From assembly GCF_023349125.1 (NCBI RefSeq), contig NZ_JAKIKT010000004.1:248001-312000 (forward strand): a DNA stretch of 64,000 nucleotides, in the 5' to 3' direction. Position 1 is the first letter of the stretch. Each line of letters starts with the position of its first letter. Shown piece by piece: positions 1 through 9,129 of this stretch. The DNA is from Shewanella corallii. GTDB taxonomy: Bacteria; Pseudomonadota; Gammaproteobacteria; Enterobacterales; Shewanellaceae. The position numbers were made by a program, and so were the translations under genes. The notes beneath the pieces were generated by a model, which was not told the DNA's origin, did not search any database, and worked only from the letters and a program-made list of their open reading frames with translations.

Positions 1-721
1 TTGGCAGGTCGTCAAAGGCCACCCTCAATTGCAGATCACAGCCCTGGCGCAACACTGACATATCGCCTTTGGCCAGCACCCTGCCCTTACCTAAAATCAA
101 AGCCTTATCCAACTCCTGCTCCACCAGCCCCAGCTCGTGGGTACAGACAATCACAGCGCAACCGGCTTGCTTCAGCTCATTAAGTTTGCGGTACAGGAAC
201 GCTGATGCCAACGGGTCCAGGCCGACAGTGGGCTCATCCAGCAGCAGCACCTTAGGTTCCGCCAGGGTGGCCTGAGCAAGCCCGAGACGCTGGCGCATGC
301 CCTTGGAGTAAGTCCTGACCTTTCTGTCCATGGCGTAATCCAGCCCGAACTCTTCCAGCAACTGTTTTACACTCTGGGCACCAATGCCTTTGAGGGCGGC
401 AAAGTATTTCAGCAACTCAAAGCCGGTCATATTGTCGTAGAAGCTAACGTTCTCCGGCAGATAACCAATAGGCAGTGCCCGCTTCCCTCTTGAGTGCACA
501 GGATTTTGCCCCATCACAGAGATTTCACCCTGGCTTGGCTCTATCAAGCCCAATACCAGCTTGATCAGGGTCGATTTACCGGCACCATTGTGGCCCAGCA
601 GCGCCAGCAAACGCCCTGCGCCCAATTCAAAGCTCACATCCGTCAGGGCGGTGTGAGCTTCACTGCCCCTGTGACTATAGGTTTTTCCCAGGCCAGAGGC
701 CCGGATCACTGGCGTATCCAC
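1..721 (-). CDS. nosF: NosF-type ABC transporter ATPase (partial, runs off the left edge)
   Basis: This is the ATP-binding subunit of a NosDFY-type ABC system, which is linked to copper-site assembly in the periplasm. Reading leftward from a GTG at 721, the protein shows Walker A GHNGAGKST, a signature loop YSKGMRQR, Walker B VLLLDEPTVGLDP and the switch histidine in CTHEL. The reading frame continues past position 1, so the C-terminus and the expected membrane partner NosY lie outside the window. The GTG follows the nosD stop codon after a single codon, so the two are surely co-transcribed and probably translationally coupled. Position at the end of the sulfite reductase operon suggests a role in delivering copper to SirA rather than to nitrous oxide reductase, for which no gene is seen here. 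The family is clear; the role is inferred. Confidence 0.88.
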   Translation of the reverse strand, partial: MDTPVIRASGLGKTYSHRGSEAHTALTDVSFELGAGRLLALLGHNGAGKSTLIKLVLGLIEPSQGEISVMGQNPVHSRGKRALPIGYLPENVSFYDNMTGFELLKYFAALKGIGAQSVKQLLEEFGLDYAMDRKVRTYSKGMRQRLGLAQATLAEPKVLLLDEPTVGLDPLASAFLYRKLNELKQAGCAVIVCTHELGLVEQELDKALILGKGRVLAKGDMSVLRQGCDLQLRVAFDDLP

Positions 722-724
722 AAC

Positions 725-2251
725 TTAACTCCGGTTGGTGACAAGTACAGGCTCCACAAACTGGGCAGCCGGTACCATTAAAGGAAAGGAATCACTGACG
801 CCACTTTTGTTATCGGGTTGATCAACAGCGAATTGCCGCTTATCTGCCGATATGGGCACAGGCTCCATCAAAGGAAAGGAATCGCTGACGCCGCTTTTGT
901 TAACCGGAGCGAATTGCCGCTCCACCCAGCGCAGCAGGGCAACCACAGGGCTGTCCATCAATAACTTGGCCTCAGGGTAGATCCAGAACAACTTATCCAG
1001 ACTGTCATTGGGTCTGTGGGCGATATCACCTATGCCATCACGGTTGAAATCCCAGCCCTGATAATCGTCCCAGAAATTCCCACGACCCTCATGACTCCAC
1101 TCAACCTGCTTGTCGCCCACATACTTCACCTGGGAAGTGTTGTTCATCAGACTATTGTCCCAAAGCCGATTACCTTCGCCGCCCATGGCCAGATTGATAC
1201 CGGTATCGGTATCAGCAAACAGGTTGCCGTAGATTTGGTTACCGCCTGCGCCATAGATAAAGATGCCTTTACCCTCGGTCATAATGGCGATATCACCATT
1301 AGGGTTGCGACCGTGACGCACCTGATTGGCTTCAATGCGGGAGTCATGGGTCAGGTTCAGCAGAATGCCGAAATCCAGGGTGTGTTCACTGGTATTATGA
1401 TGCAGATAGATGCGCTCCGAGCTCATCAGTGCCCAGGCGCCATCGAGATGTTCTGCATGGTTATGCCAGGCTTCATCATCCCAGGTGTACATATAGTGCA
1501 GGCCGTACTGCTGGTCGGTGAAAAAGTTATCGTGGGCAATGGATCTGTGTACCGTCTCCAGGTACACGCCATCCCGCACCTGCTTGAAATGGTTATGGGC
1601 AATATAAGGGTCATTCACCCGCTTGAAGTAGATGCCATCACCGCGATCCAGCTTGTGCATCTTGTCATTGCCCGCGATGTGGTTGCGGGTAACCCTGGGG
1701 TTATTGAGGTTGTCGCCACGAATGCCAAAGCCGGAGCCGTGGAATTCACAGTTATCGATATGTGCATCATGGGCGCCATCCATCAGCAGCACACCAGAGT
1801 CCAGGTAGTAGCTGTCGGCACCATAATTGAAGAATTTGAGATTAGAGATGGTGACGCCCGGCACTGTTACAGTCACAGTCGAGCCCTTACCACCCGCGTT
1901 AATCAGGGGGCGATTGCCTTCGGCGTCAATCACGCCCGTCAGATGAATCGCGGCATTGACCGTATAGTTACCGGCATAACGACCGGGCTGCAGGGTAACA
2001 GTATCACCGGCTTTGGCACTGTCCAGCACCACCTGCAGATCATCATCAGGAGACACTGTCAGCTGGGCGGCTATTACAGGCACAGATACGATAGAGACCA
2101 ATAGCTGCAACGCAAGAAGTAACGCCTTTAACCCAATCCTAAATCTGGATATCTCACGTCTTACTACGCCATAAAACAGGTCGAATTGAGCCAACCCACA
2201 CCCTGTCATTGCCACCACATACTCCCTATCTGCGCAAACAAAATGCGCCAA
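725..2251 (-). CDS. nosD: NosD-like periplasmic copper-maturation protein
   Basis: This is an exported right-handed beta-helix protein of the NosD family (parallel beta-helix, CASH-type repeats rich in N, G and H), which works with NosF and NosY in maturing copper sites. A hydrophobic signal segment (LLLALQLLVSIVSVPVIA) lies about 40 residues in, so the first ATG is probably too early; no upstream codon stands out and the true start is uncertain, within roughly 2130-2251. Typical beta-helix repeats run from about residue 90 to 420, with phrases such as RGDGIYFKR and DFGILLNLTHDS. The C-terminal tail contains the same 13-residue phrase (NKSGVSDSFPLM plus P/E variation) twice, from a duplication of about 90 bp. 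It lies between nosL and nosF in the leftward sir operon. Confidence 0.85.
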   Translation of the reverse strand: MAHFVCADREYVVAMTGCGLAQFDLFYGVVRREISRFRIGLKALLLALQLLVSIVSVPVIAAQLTVSPDDDLQVVLDSAKAGDTVTLQPGRYAGNYTVNAAIHLTGVIDAEGNRPLINAGGKGSTVTVTVPGVTISNLKFFNYGADSYYLDSGVLLMDGAHDAHIDNCEFHGSGFGIRGDNLNNPRVTRNHIAGNDKMHKLDRGDGIYFKRVNDPYIAHNHFKQVRDGVYLETVHRSIAHDNFFTDQQYGLHYMYTWDDEAWHNHAEHLDGAWALMSSERIYLHHNTSEHTLDFGILLNLTHDSRIEANQVRHGRNPNGDIAIMTEGKGIFIYGAGGNQIYGNLFADTDTGINLAMGGEGNRLWDNSLMNNTSQVKYVGDKQVEWSHEGRGNFWDDYQGWDFNRDGIGDIAHRPNDSLDKLFWIYPEAKLLMDSPVVALLRWVERQFAPVNKSGVSDSFPLMEPVPISADKRQFAVDQPDNKSGVSDSFPLMVPAAQFVEPVLVTNRS

Positions 2252-2304
2252 CCTCAGTCAGCGCATTCAGAAAATTCAACTCGGGAAGCAGTGGCTTGTC
2301 AGGG

Positions 2305-2793
2305 CTATTTGTCGCCGGCCAACAACTCCAGGGTAATCTCTTCAAACTTGAGTACCCGGCCACCGTATTGATGAGCAAATTGCTCAGCGGCTTCCCGGCT
2401 GCTGAAGGGGGCCACAGCGGGTCCCATCACAGCTTTCTTGCTGGTTCCGTACACATAATACGCTGATTCAGCATCGATAAATGCGGTGTCGCTCGGGTTT
2501 TGCCAATCTGTTTTGGCTGCATCATGTACGAATAAGTGACCGATTTGACGCTGATTTTCCGTCTGCAAAGCAAAGTTGAACATATCCCTGCTGGAGCAGA
2601 ATTTAGGGATGGTATCTGAGTCTTTCAGTGTCAGTTGTCCCTTGGGGCCAGGATACTTGGTAATGACCATGCCGCAGATATGACAACGGTCATGATCACC
2701 AATGGCAACAGGCTCAACTTTTTTTACCTCAGCCGTGCCTTCACTACAGGCAAACATCAGGGGCAGCAATGCGAGGGCTAAAAACTTTTTCAT
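2305..2793 (-). CDS. nosL: NosL/MccL-like copper-chaperone lipoprotein
   Basis: This is a 162-residue lipoprotein of the NosL family, which binds Cu(I) and hands it to periplasmic copper enzymes. The start at 2793 (MKKFLALALLPLMFAC) gives a compact signal peptide with a lipobox ending in Cys 16; a longer upstream reading has no signal peptide at its start. The metal-binding CHICGM motif with the following MxxxK pattern lies about residues 38-45. In Wolinella the mcc cluster also contains a NosL homologue (MccL), and MccA has a haem-copper active site, so supply of Cu(I) to SirA is the likely job. It lies 146 bp after sirD and 54 bp before nosD. Confidence 0.87.
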   Translation of the reverse strand: MKKFLALALLPLMFACSEGTAEVKKVEPVAIGDHDRCHICGMVITKYPGPKGQLTLKDSDTIPKFCSSRDMFNFALQTENQRQIGHLFVHDAAKTDWQNPSDTAFIDAESAYYVYGTSKKAVMGPAVAPFSSREAAEQFAHQYGGRVLKFEEITLELLAGDK

Positions 2794-2939
2794 AGCAGAC
2801 TCAACTTGGCTCGGGGAGCCGACAAATCGGGAGAAATTGGGTGTCCGGTACCCGGAGGCGATTAGGGCGCCGCGAAGACCGGACTGGCAAGCAAAAGTAA
2901 GGCTGACAGGTAATGGCCTGGCAGCCCTATGGTTAACCG

Positions 2940-3887
2940 TTAGATAGCGTACATCTGACCTGCGTACAGGATGAACAGACGCAGACACATCATACCGGTT
3001 ACAGCACACACGCCGGACAGGTAGAACGCCTGAGAGGAGTGGCTGAAGGTTTTGCCGGTGGCAAAGTTCAGCAGCAGTGGACCGGCAAAACCGATACCCA
3101 CAACACCGACCCAGAATACGCTGGACCAGGTTCCTTCGGTGAAGGCAGCAAATGCAGCCTGGGCACCTGCGTTACCTGTCATCAGAGATACAGCGATCAT
3201 AAAGATGAACAGGGCTTCGAAGAACATGATTGGCCATTCAGCACCGTGCAGCAGCTTCATTTCGCTGGAGTGCAGGTCTTCCTTGAAGATACCCACAGCG
3301 ATCATCTTGGCAGATGCCGCACCGGCAGACAGACCAGACGCTACAAACAGCGCAGGCAGTACTGAGGTGTTGATCAGCGGGAAGCGGATCAGTGCGGAGA
3401 TCAGGAAGCCGGTGTACGCACACACAGCCAGAGCCAGTGCCAGAGTCAGCATCTCAGCCGGACGGCGGATACCTTTCAGGGCATTGACGATTGGCAGCAG
3501 GAAGTTCAGCGCCTTGATGTCACGGATCTCTTCTTCCAGCGCCAGCAGTGCCAGAGCAGCCACCAGTGGGATGTAGAACAGCAGGGCGACCACACCGATA
3601 CTCATCACTGAGTTCAGGTTGTAGAACACCAAAATTCGCCAGAAGAACAGCGGGTTGGTCAAATCGAATACCAGACACACCATACCCAGCAGGATAGTTC
3701 CCAGAGCAACAATAGAAGCCGCCTTCAGGAAAGGTGTATTCTCGGTCTGGCCCTTGAAGAAGCGCAGACACAGAGCAATAGTCATGGCACCGCCGGAAAT
3801 ACCGGCGAAGAACAGATACACGGCGATTGGCCAGGGCCAGGCGACCCCTTCAGACAATCCCATGGTGAATTCAATAGTTCCGTCCAT
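2940..3887 (-). CDS. sirD: NrfD/PsrC-family membrane quinol dehydrogenase subunit SirD
   Basis: This 315-residue integral membrane protein has about eight hydrophobic segments and starts with a short periplasmic-type leader, then WPWPIAVYLFFAGISGGAM, which is typical of the NrfD/PsrC family. Such proteins oxidise menaquinol and pass electrons to a partner [4Fe-4S] ferredoxin on the periplasmic side. The partner gene, sirC, lies 3 bp upstream, so they form one module (compare MccCD of Wolinella). It probably delivers electrons from the quinol pool through SirC to the octahaem SirA. The symbol follows the Shewanella sir nomenclature as I remember it. Confidence 0.9.
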   Translation of the reverse strand: MDGTIEFTMGLSEGVAWPWPIAVYLFFAGISGGAMTIALCLRFFKGQTENTPFLKAASIVALGTILLGMVCLVFDLTNPLFFWRILVFYNLNSVMSIGVVALLFYIPLVAALALLALEEEIRDIKALNFLLPIVNALKGIRRPAEMLTLALALAVCAYTGFLISALIRFPLINTSVLPALFVASGLSAGAASAKMIAVGIFKEDLHSSEMKLLHGAEWPIMFFEALFIFMIAVSLMTGNAGAQAAFAAFTEGTWSSVFWVGVVGIGFAGPLLLNFATGKTFSHSSQAFYLSGVCAVTGMMCLRLFILYAGQMYAI

Positions 3888-3890
3888 CTG

Positions 3891-4598
3891 TTATACCCCC
3901 AGTTTCACAATTGGGATGTAGCGCAGGCTGGGCTCAGTACCCAGGTGGGCTTTAATGCGCACTGAGTCTTTCACCGCCAGCAAACGGCTGACATAGGAGT
4001 TAGGGTCGTTGGCATCACCAAATATCAGGGCATCGTAACGACACGCCTGTACACACGCCGGCAGCTCGCCCTTGGACAGCTTGCTTTCCAGACAGAAGTC
4101 GCAGTTGTCCGCAACATCAGTCTTGGCGTTGATGAAACGGGCGTTGTACGGACAGGCAGTAATACAGTACTTACAACCAGCGCACTTGGAATCATCCATG
4201 GTCACCACGCCGGTTTTCGGATCTTTGTGAGCCGCACCGGTAGGACATACAGAAACGCAGGGGGCACTCTTACACTGCTGGCAGGAGACACGGACGAACT
4301 TACGTTCGCAGTTACACTCCATCTTGCCGCAATGTGGGCATGGCTGACCTTCCACACGACCGGACTGCTGCTCCAGAAGCACTTTAGACACACCTTCAGG
4401 CAGGTCGTTGGCTTTGTTACAGGCGCCTTTACAGTCGCCGCAGCCCACACATTTATTCTGGTCAAAGACCATGACGTAGTGAGGTCTGTTGATGCCATCT
4501 TCCTCCTCTTTAACCGATGTACAGCCTAATGGCGCCATCAGTAAAGAGCAGGCTCCGACACCTTTCAGGAACCTCCGTCTCTCTAGAATTTCACTCAC
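3891..4598 (-). CDS. sirC: Periplasmic [4Fe-4S] ferredoxin subunit SirC
   Basis: This is an exported iron-sulfur protein of the NrfC/PsrB type. A twin-arginine-like leader (RRRFLKGVGACSLLMAPLGC) precedes cysteine clusters: CVGCGDCKGAC, CPHCGKMECNC, CQQCKSAPCVSVCP, CAGCKYCITACP and CDFC...CVQAC, enough for four [4Fe-4S] centres. An ATG at 4610 is possible, but a GTG at 4598 sits 5 bases after a strong GGAGG and is preferred, giving 235 residues. It would carry electrons from SirD to SirA. The start choice is the only real uncertainty. Confidence 0.9.
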   Translation of the reverse strand: MSEILERRRFLKGVGACSLLMAPLGCTSVKEEEDGINRPHYVMVFDQNKCVGCGDCKGACNKANDLPEGVSKVLLEQQSGRVEGQPCPHCGKMECNCERKFVRVSCQQCKSAPCVSVCPTGAAHKDPKTGVVTMDDSKCAGCKYCITACPYNARFINAKTDVADNCDFCLESKLSKGELPACVQACRYDALIFGDANDPNSYVSRLLAVKDSVRIKAHLGTEPSLRYIPIVKLGV

Positions 4599-4726
4599 AA
4601 CATCCTCCATCTGTCGGCTTGCACCGACCATTATTTATCGTTGCGTCGTATGTGTTTATGTCCGGTGCCCTGGCAGTCTGAGCGAGACTTACCACTGGCG
4701 TGCTCAGTGCTTGTTATCGGCGGCCG

Positions 4727-5419
4727 TTATAGCTCGCCTTTGGTCTGCGCTTTTGAAATCGCATTATTGATAGCTCTGTGATTGACGGCCTGGCGCTTAT
4801 TGGTCAGCAGGATCTGCCAGTGCTCTATGGCCTTGGCGTACTGCCCTTTAAAGTAAGCGTCATTGGCCAGCAACATGCGGGTTTGCATCTCTTCCGGGAA
4901 GAGCGCCAACACCCTCGCGATGACAATGCCGGTTTCCGGAGCAATCGCTCTTTCATCCCGGTAGTACATGGCTGTGGCTTTGAGCCCCATCAACTCCGCA
5001 TCTTCCCCGGTCAGGGTCAGCAAAGTATCCAGTGTCTCCACCGCATTCCGGTACATGCCACCCTCCATGTAGGAGTGCGCCAGATTCAGTAATGCGATCT
5101 CATTGTCGGGCATTTGGTCGACCGCCTGACGTCCCTTGGTGATTTCGGCTGCCACCAGGTAATCAATGTTGTCGTCCAGCACGCCCTTGTCCCAGTCGCT
5201 GAAGCGGCCTGTGGACTGGTAGATCCCCACACTGAGCAGCACCACAAACAGTGCCATCACAGCAGGAAATCCGGGGGAGGCCTTGCTCAAGGCCGGAATC
5301 TCAGACTCGCCTGTCGGAGCGAGGGCAGCGGCTCTGCGTGTGTACTGCATGTGATGCGCCAGCAGCATGCCGCTGAACACCATCAACACACCCGCCAAAA
5401 CCACTGCCAAACTGTTCAT
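4727..5419 (-). CDS. CcmI/NrfG-like TPR cytochrome c assembly protein
   Basis: The 230-residue product has an N-terminal membrane segment (residues 1-22), a cytoplasmic arginine-containing loop, a second membrane segment near residues 53-68 and a C-terminal part with TPR-like helices (EIALLNLAHSYMEGGMYRNAVETL and following; quoted here only in outline). This is the plan of CcmI/CycH and NrfG, which hold apocytochrome c tails for the haem lyase. It lies between the FKBP gene and sirC, so it probably presents the SirA apoprotein to the dedicated CcmF/CcmH-like lyase encoded on the other strand at 9825-12196. The TPR calls are by eye. Confidence 0.8.
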   Translation of the reverse strand: MNSLAVVLAGVLMVFSGMLLAHHMQYTRRAAALAPTGESEIPALSKASPGFPAVMALFVVLLSVGIYQSTGRFSDWDKGVLDDNIDYLVAAEITKGRQAVDQMPDNEIALLNLAHSYMEGGMYRNAVETLDTLLTLTGEDAELMGLKATAMYYRDERAIAPETGIVIARVLALFPEEMQTRMLLANDAYFKGQYAKAIEHWQILLTNKRQAVNHRAINNAISKAQTKGEL

Positions 5420-5454
5420 TCTGTTTCCCCTGAAATTGGTTTATTAAGCCTGGA

Positions 5455-6225
5455 TTAGTGACCCGAACCCATTCCGCCCATACCCATTCCCATGCCCATA
5501 CCGGCAGGCTTGTCTTTCTGTACTTCCACCTTCACCAGCTCGATATCGAATACCAGAGTGGACTCAGGAGGAATGGCACCAGCACCTTCGCTGCCGTAGG
5601 CCAGTGCAGGTGGCAGGGTAAAGCGGAAAGTAGAGCCCTCAGGCATCAGCTGCAGGCCTTCCTGCCAGCCGTCAATCAGGGTCATCATCGCCATACGGGC
5701 AGGCTTGTTCATGGTGTAGGTGGATTCAAACTCGGTGCCGTCCAGCAGCTTGCCCACAAAGTTGAAGGTCACCACATCTTCCGGCTTTGGCTTATCGCCG
5801 TTGCCCATGGTCAGCACTTCGTACTGCAGACCTGAGTCAGTCACGGTCACACCGTCTTTCAACTTGTTTTCAATCAGGTAGGCTTCACCTGCAGCCTTGT
5901 TCTCGGCCTGTAGCTTGGCAACCTGGGCATCACGCTTGGCGTTCAGAAACTCCAGACGCTTGTTCAGCAGATCAACCACTTCCTCTTCGCTGATTTCAGA
6001 CTGGTTTTTCAGGGCATCCACAAAGCCCGCTACCAGCACATCCATATTCACTTCAGCGCCCAGCTCAGTCTGGGTATACACCTGGTTGGACATATAGTTA
6101 CCAACAGAAGCACCCAGAGCATAAGACTCGCGCTCCAGATCATTGGTCAGGTCGGCGGCCATGGCGTTTGAACCCAATACCAGGGCGGCAACAGAAGCAA
6201 TCAGGGTTTTCTTGAACATTTTCAT
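5455..6225 (-). CDS. sirB: FKBP-type peptidyl-prolyl isomerase of the sulfite reductase cluster
   Basis: This 256-residue periplasmic protein has a signal peptide (MKMFKKTLIASVAALVLGSNAMA), an FKBP N-terminal dimerisation region (residues 25-130) and an FKBP catalytic domain with VTFNFVGKLLDGTEFEST and IPPESTLVFDIELV. The ATG at 6225 is preferred over the GTG at 6231, because it begins the signal peptide. It is the counterpart of MccB in Wolinella, probably needed to fold the SirA octahaem protein. It ends in an unusual Met/Gly-rich tail (M and G alternating, then GSGH), which could bind Cu(I). The symbol is used by analogy. Confidence 0.87.
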   Translation of the reverse strand: MKMFKKTLIASVAALVLGSNAMAADLTNDLERESYALGASVGNYMSNQVYTQTELGAEVNMDVLVAGFVDALKNQSEISEEEVVDLLNKRLEFLNAKRDAQVAKLQAENKAAGEAYLIENKLKDGVTVTDSGLQYEVLTMGNGDKPKPEDVVTFNFVGKLLDGTEFESTYTMNKPARMAMMTLIDGWQEGLQLMPEGSTFRFTLPPALAYGSEGAGAIPPESTLVFDIELVKVEVQKDKPAGMGMGMGMGGMGSGH

Positions 6226-6266
6226 CGACACTCTCTCTTTGGCTGCTGGCAGCTTTTGTAAATTCC

Positions 6267-6340
6267 CGGCAACCCGGCTGTGGGTGTTGCCGTTTGATTT
6301 GAGGTAGCCGACGCCACTGGGGGCAGGATGTGGCGTCGGC
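6267..6340. terminator. Two hairpins between the rhodanese gene and the FKBP gene
   Basis: Two inverted repeats occupy this 140-bp gap. The first pairs CGGCAAC (6267-6273) with GTTGCCG (6286-6292). The second is an 11-bp perfect stem, GCCGACGCCAC (6307-6317) with GTGGCGTCGGC (6330-6340). Neither has a clear T-run, so they may stabilise or process the leftward transcript rather than end it. Confidence 0.55.
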
Positions 6341-6367
6341 CGTTAACTAATTTGCGCTTGCAGATAA

Positions 6368-6796
6368 TCAAGGTACTTCGTGAGGACGACCGGACATGCG
6401 CCAGCCGTAGATGCCGTCAGGCATCTGCAACACATTGGTGTAGCCCAGCTTCATCACTTCCCGGGCCGCCACGACACTGGCGGTACACAGACGGTTGGCA
6501 CAATAGAACACCATCTGGGCGTCTTTATTCTTTGGAAGTAACTCTCTCCAACTCTTTACGTTGAAAAAAACCGCGCCTGGGATAAAACCTTCAGCCCAGA
6601 TCTCCAGCGTGTTTACGTCGAAAAAATAAACATCACCTTGCTTATGCAGTGCTTCACCTTCCAGCAGACTAATGTATCTGGGGTTCAGGTCGTGCTGCAC
6701 CGCAGGAGTCAGATCACCACCGGCACCGGCCAGACAGGTATTGGCTGTCATAAGCAGCACCAGAGAAGCGAAGAGCTGTTTGATTAACTTGGTCAT
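6368..6796 (-). CDS. Periplasmic rhodanese-like protein
   Basis: This 142-residue protein has a signal peptide (MTKLIKQLFASLVLLMTANTCLA) and a single rhodanese domain. The active-site loop reads FYCANRLCTAS, with the catalytic cysteine after FY, and the domain-ending phrase is GYTNVLQMPDGIYGW. Rhodaneses move sulfane sulfur. Its place between sirA and the FKBP gene suggests handling of a sulfur species such as thiosulfate or persulfide near the sulfite reductase, but the substrate cannot be read from the sequence. The start at 6796 is chosen for the signal peptide; the longer upstream reading lacks one. Hairpins flank it on both sides. Confidence 0.85.
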   Translation of the reverse strand: MTKLIKQLFASLVLLMTANTCLAGAGGDLTPAVQHDLNPRYISLLEGEALHKQGDVYFFDVNTLEIWAEGFIPGAVFFNVKSWRELLPKNKDAQMVFYCANRLCTASVVAAREVMKLGYTNVLQMPDGIYGWRMSGRPHEVP

Positions 6797-6832
6797 TGTC
6801 TTTTCCGTCAGGGATTGATTGGTTTGGATAAC

Positions 6833-6914
6833 AGCCCCGGCATGGCAATGCGTCTGCCGGGGCTGGTGAGTTGGGCTGTGTCTGCCGGGGAGCCGCCCCG
6901 GGGTCAGACACAGC
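6833..6914. terminator. Two strong hairpins between sirA and the rhodanese gene
   Basis: AGCCCCGGCA (6833-6842) pairs with TGCCGGGGCT (6855-6864), and GCTGTGTCTG (6875-6884) pairs with CAGACACAGC (6905-6914), with further CCGGGG/CCCCGG pairing inside. They lie just after sirA. No long T-run follows, so partial termination or protection of the sirA message from 3' decay is likelier than a full stop. Confidence 0.6.
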
Positions 6915-6949
6915 ACCTGACTCATGCTCCTCTCACACTAAGGCGAGAC

Positions 6950-8995
6950 TTACATCTTCTTGGCGGTCAGAGAGCCGTCGATGATTGCCTGTGCCTTGGT
7001 TACGTAAGACAGAGCAGCATCGATACGCTTCTTGGTGTAGCGAGGACCGTGAACACCCCATGAACCGTCGGCTTCCAGCAGGTCTACAGTTTCCTGAGCT
7101 TTCTCAGTCAGCATGTAAACTTCGGACTTCTGGTCGTTGGTCAGCTTGGTCACTTCCATCAGCTGGTCGATGCGCTCGATAGCGGCAACAACCTGGGCAT
7201 AGGTTTCCTTGATAGGCTTCTGCCACTTCTGAACTTCACCGTAGATTTCCATCTGGTCTTCGTAGTGCAGACCAACTTCCAGTTCAGACTGGAATGGGCT
7301 GTGACAGCCTTTGTTGTCTACCACTGCGTGATCAGAGATCGCGGTGCGGGCACAGGACCACATCAGGTCGAGGTAGTAGTGACCTGCTTCGTCCTTGGCC
7401 ATAGTCCAACCCTTCACAGAAGAGTCACGTGGCTTGCCTTCAGGTGGGTTCAGCATCTTGCGCTCTGGGTGAACGTCGATCTTCCAGGCGTGAGCCTTAC
7501 GTACCGCGTCGAAACCAGCCATGTCTGGGTACTGAATACCGGCGAAGTTTTCACAGGAACCCGTGTTAGGCATGTGGCAGGAAGCACAGTCTTGATTCGC
7601 GTGAGTCTTGCTGTTGTCAGCAATCACTTTCTGCGCTTCGTGACAGTCCTGACAGTCTTTCTTCATGGCAGGCTTGGTGTACTCAGACTTCCAATCGTTA
7701 CCAGTCACTTCGTGTGGGTCGTGACAGGTCGCACAACGCATACCCTTGTCGTAGTGCATGGAAGAGAACATCTGCGAACCTTCGGTACCGCATGATGGGC
7801 AGGAAGACTTCATCTTCACGCCAAATGCGTATTCCAGCTTGTCGTCGCTGCCTTCAGCGCCAACCAGCTCGTCAACGAAGTTGAAACGCTGGTGACAACG
7901 TTCACAGTTGGATGGCATGCCGCCACCGATACCACCTTCCAGGTGACCACCTGCGCCGTGACACTCTTCACAGGCGATACCGCGGGAGATAGTGTGCTTG
8001 CGCAGCTCTTCTGGGTTACCCAGTGCAGCGAAAAATTCATCCTTGCTCTTGAAGTCGAACTTAAAGGTGTGGCACACCTCACAGTAAGAAGACGCAGGCT
8101 GGAACAGGAACTCTTTCTCGTACTTGGCACCGTAAGAAGTCATACCCCACTGGTGAGAACTGGTAGGACCGAACTCTTCCAGCTTGGTTGGGAAGTCAGG
8201 GATAATCTTCTTGATTTCTTGAGCTTTTTCAGGAGTCAGCCATTCAGCCCAACCACGGGAGAACTGGTTACCACCAGCCACCATGGTACCGGTACCGTCT
8301 TTCAGCAGACCGTCACGGATGTGGTAAGTACCACGAACCAGCCAGGCGTCGATCAGACCGTACTTGGTACGTGGAGTACCAACGGTGGCATAGATTGCGT
8401 CAGGAGTGATACCGTCTGGCAGAATAGAGGTATCTTTGGTTTCGTACATGGTCTGTTCCAGATCATTGTCCACCTCTGGGTGTTCACCAGGGAAACGAAT
8501 GGTCTTGGAGTGACGGCTGCGGCTCCACTTTTCATACTGAGCAGCGTGACACTCACCACACTTCTCAGGGCCTACAAACTTGTTTGGATAATCCAGAATA
8601 GATTTTTCACCCAGACGATACTGAATCGCCATTGGGCGGCCTTTGTACTTGGAGTACTTCTGGCTGTTACCTTGATCCAGATATTCTTCACCACGGTCAG
8701 AAATCTTATAGGTACCGATCAGGCGACCTTCTTCGTGGTATTTAAATACAGGGTGGTTTTGGAACAGAAAGTCAAACAGCTCTTTCTCCTGCACGATATA
8801 ATCCTGCAGGGTCTTTACGCCTTTATCTGCTTCTGTCAGATCTGGGTTAGCGATAGTTTTCTGAGCAGAAACACCCATTTCTTTAGTGCCATAACCTGGT
8901 TCACCTGGTTTGGCAGCAAGAGCGGAAGTGCTGGCTACCGCGCCAAAACAAAACAACACGCTGAGCGCTGTCTTGTGTTTCCATTGTTTCATCAT
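6950..8995 (-). CDS. sirA: Octahaem c-type cytochrome sulfite reductase SirA (MccA family)
   Basis: This is the terminal reductase that converts sulfite to sulfide in the periplasm. The 681-residue product has a signal peptide (cleavage after ALA, about residue 28) and eight haem-binding sites: seven CXXCH (CGECH at 146-150, then CEVCH, CEECH, CERCH, CATCH, CQDCH, CASCH) and one CX15CH near residues 549-566, the hallmark of MccA/SirA. Extra cysteines in SSCPSCG (about residues 397-401) and GSCENF are candidates for the copper ligands known in MccA. The ATG pair at 8995/8992 follows AGGAG; the second ATG has the better spacing. It is the first gene of the leftward operon, followed by its isomerase, electron donors and copper factors. 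Confidence 0.96.
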   Translation of the reverse strand: MMKQWKHKTALSVLFCFGAVASTSALAAKPGEPGYGTKEMGVSAQKTIANPDLTEADKGVKTLQDYIVQEKELFDFLFQNHPVFKYHEEGRLIGTYKISDRGEEYLDQGNSQKYSKYKGRPMAIQYRLGEKSILDYPNKFVGPEKCGECHAAQYEKWSRSRHSKTIRFPGEHPEVDNDLEQTMYETKDTSILPDGITPDAIYATVGTPRTKYGLIDAWLVRGTYHIRDGLLKDGTGTMVAGGNQFSRGWAEWLTPEKAQEIKKIIPDFPTKLEEFGPTSSHQWGMTSYGAKYEKEFLFQPASSYCEVCHTFKFDFKSKDEFFAALGNPEELRKHTISRGIACEECHGAGGHLEGGIGGGMPSNCERCHQRFNFVDELVGAEGSDDKLEYAFGVKMKSSCPSCGTEGSQMFSSMHYDKGMRCATCHDPHEVTGNDWKSEYTKPAMKKDCQDCHEAQKVIADNSKTHANQDCASCHMPNTGSCENFAGIQYPDMAGFDAVRKAHAWKIDVHPERKMLNPPEGKPRDSSVKGWTMAKDEAGHYYLDLMWSCARTAISDHAVVDNKGCHSPFQSELEVGLHYEDQMEIYGEVQKWQKPIKETYAQVVAAIERIDQLMEVTKLTNDQKSEVYMLTEKAQETVDLLEADGSWGVHGPRYTKKRIDAALSYVTKAQAIIDGSLTAKKM

Positions 8996-9129
8996 TCACT
9001 CCTAATTTTCAGGGAAGGAATGAACAGGTCTTAGCGGTACTCTGGCTTATCGGACGAATTCGAGTTCGAAGTTTTCAGATGAGAGAAGGCTGGCCGCCTT
9101 TTGAGTCTGAAATACTGTGGAAATCGTGT

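Noticed and set aside
1016..2104. 362-codon open frame opposite nosD
   Set aside because: It lies fully antisense to a gene with a clear beta-helix product, has no ribosome site and no recognisable domain.
725..2251. Part of a nitrous oxide reductase locus
   Set aside because: No nosZ or nosR is seen and the genes follow sirCD directly; a role for sulfite reductase copper fits better, though the left neighbour is outside the window.
7892..9034. 380-codon open frame opposite sirA
   Set aside because: It mirrors the codon bias of sirA on the other strand; the haem motifs prove the sirA frame.
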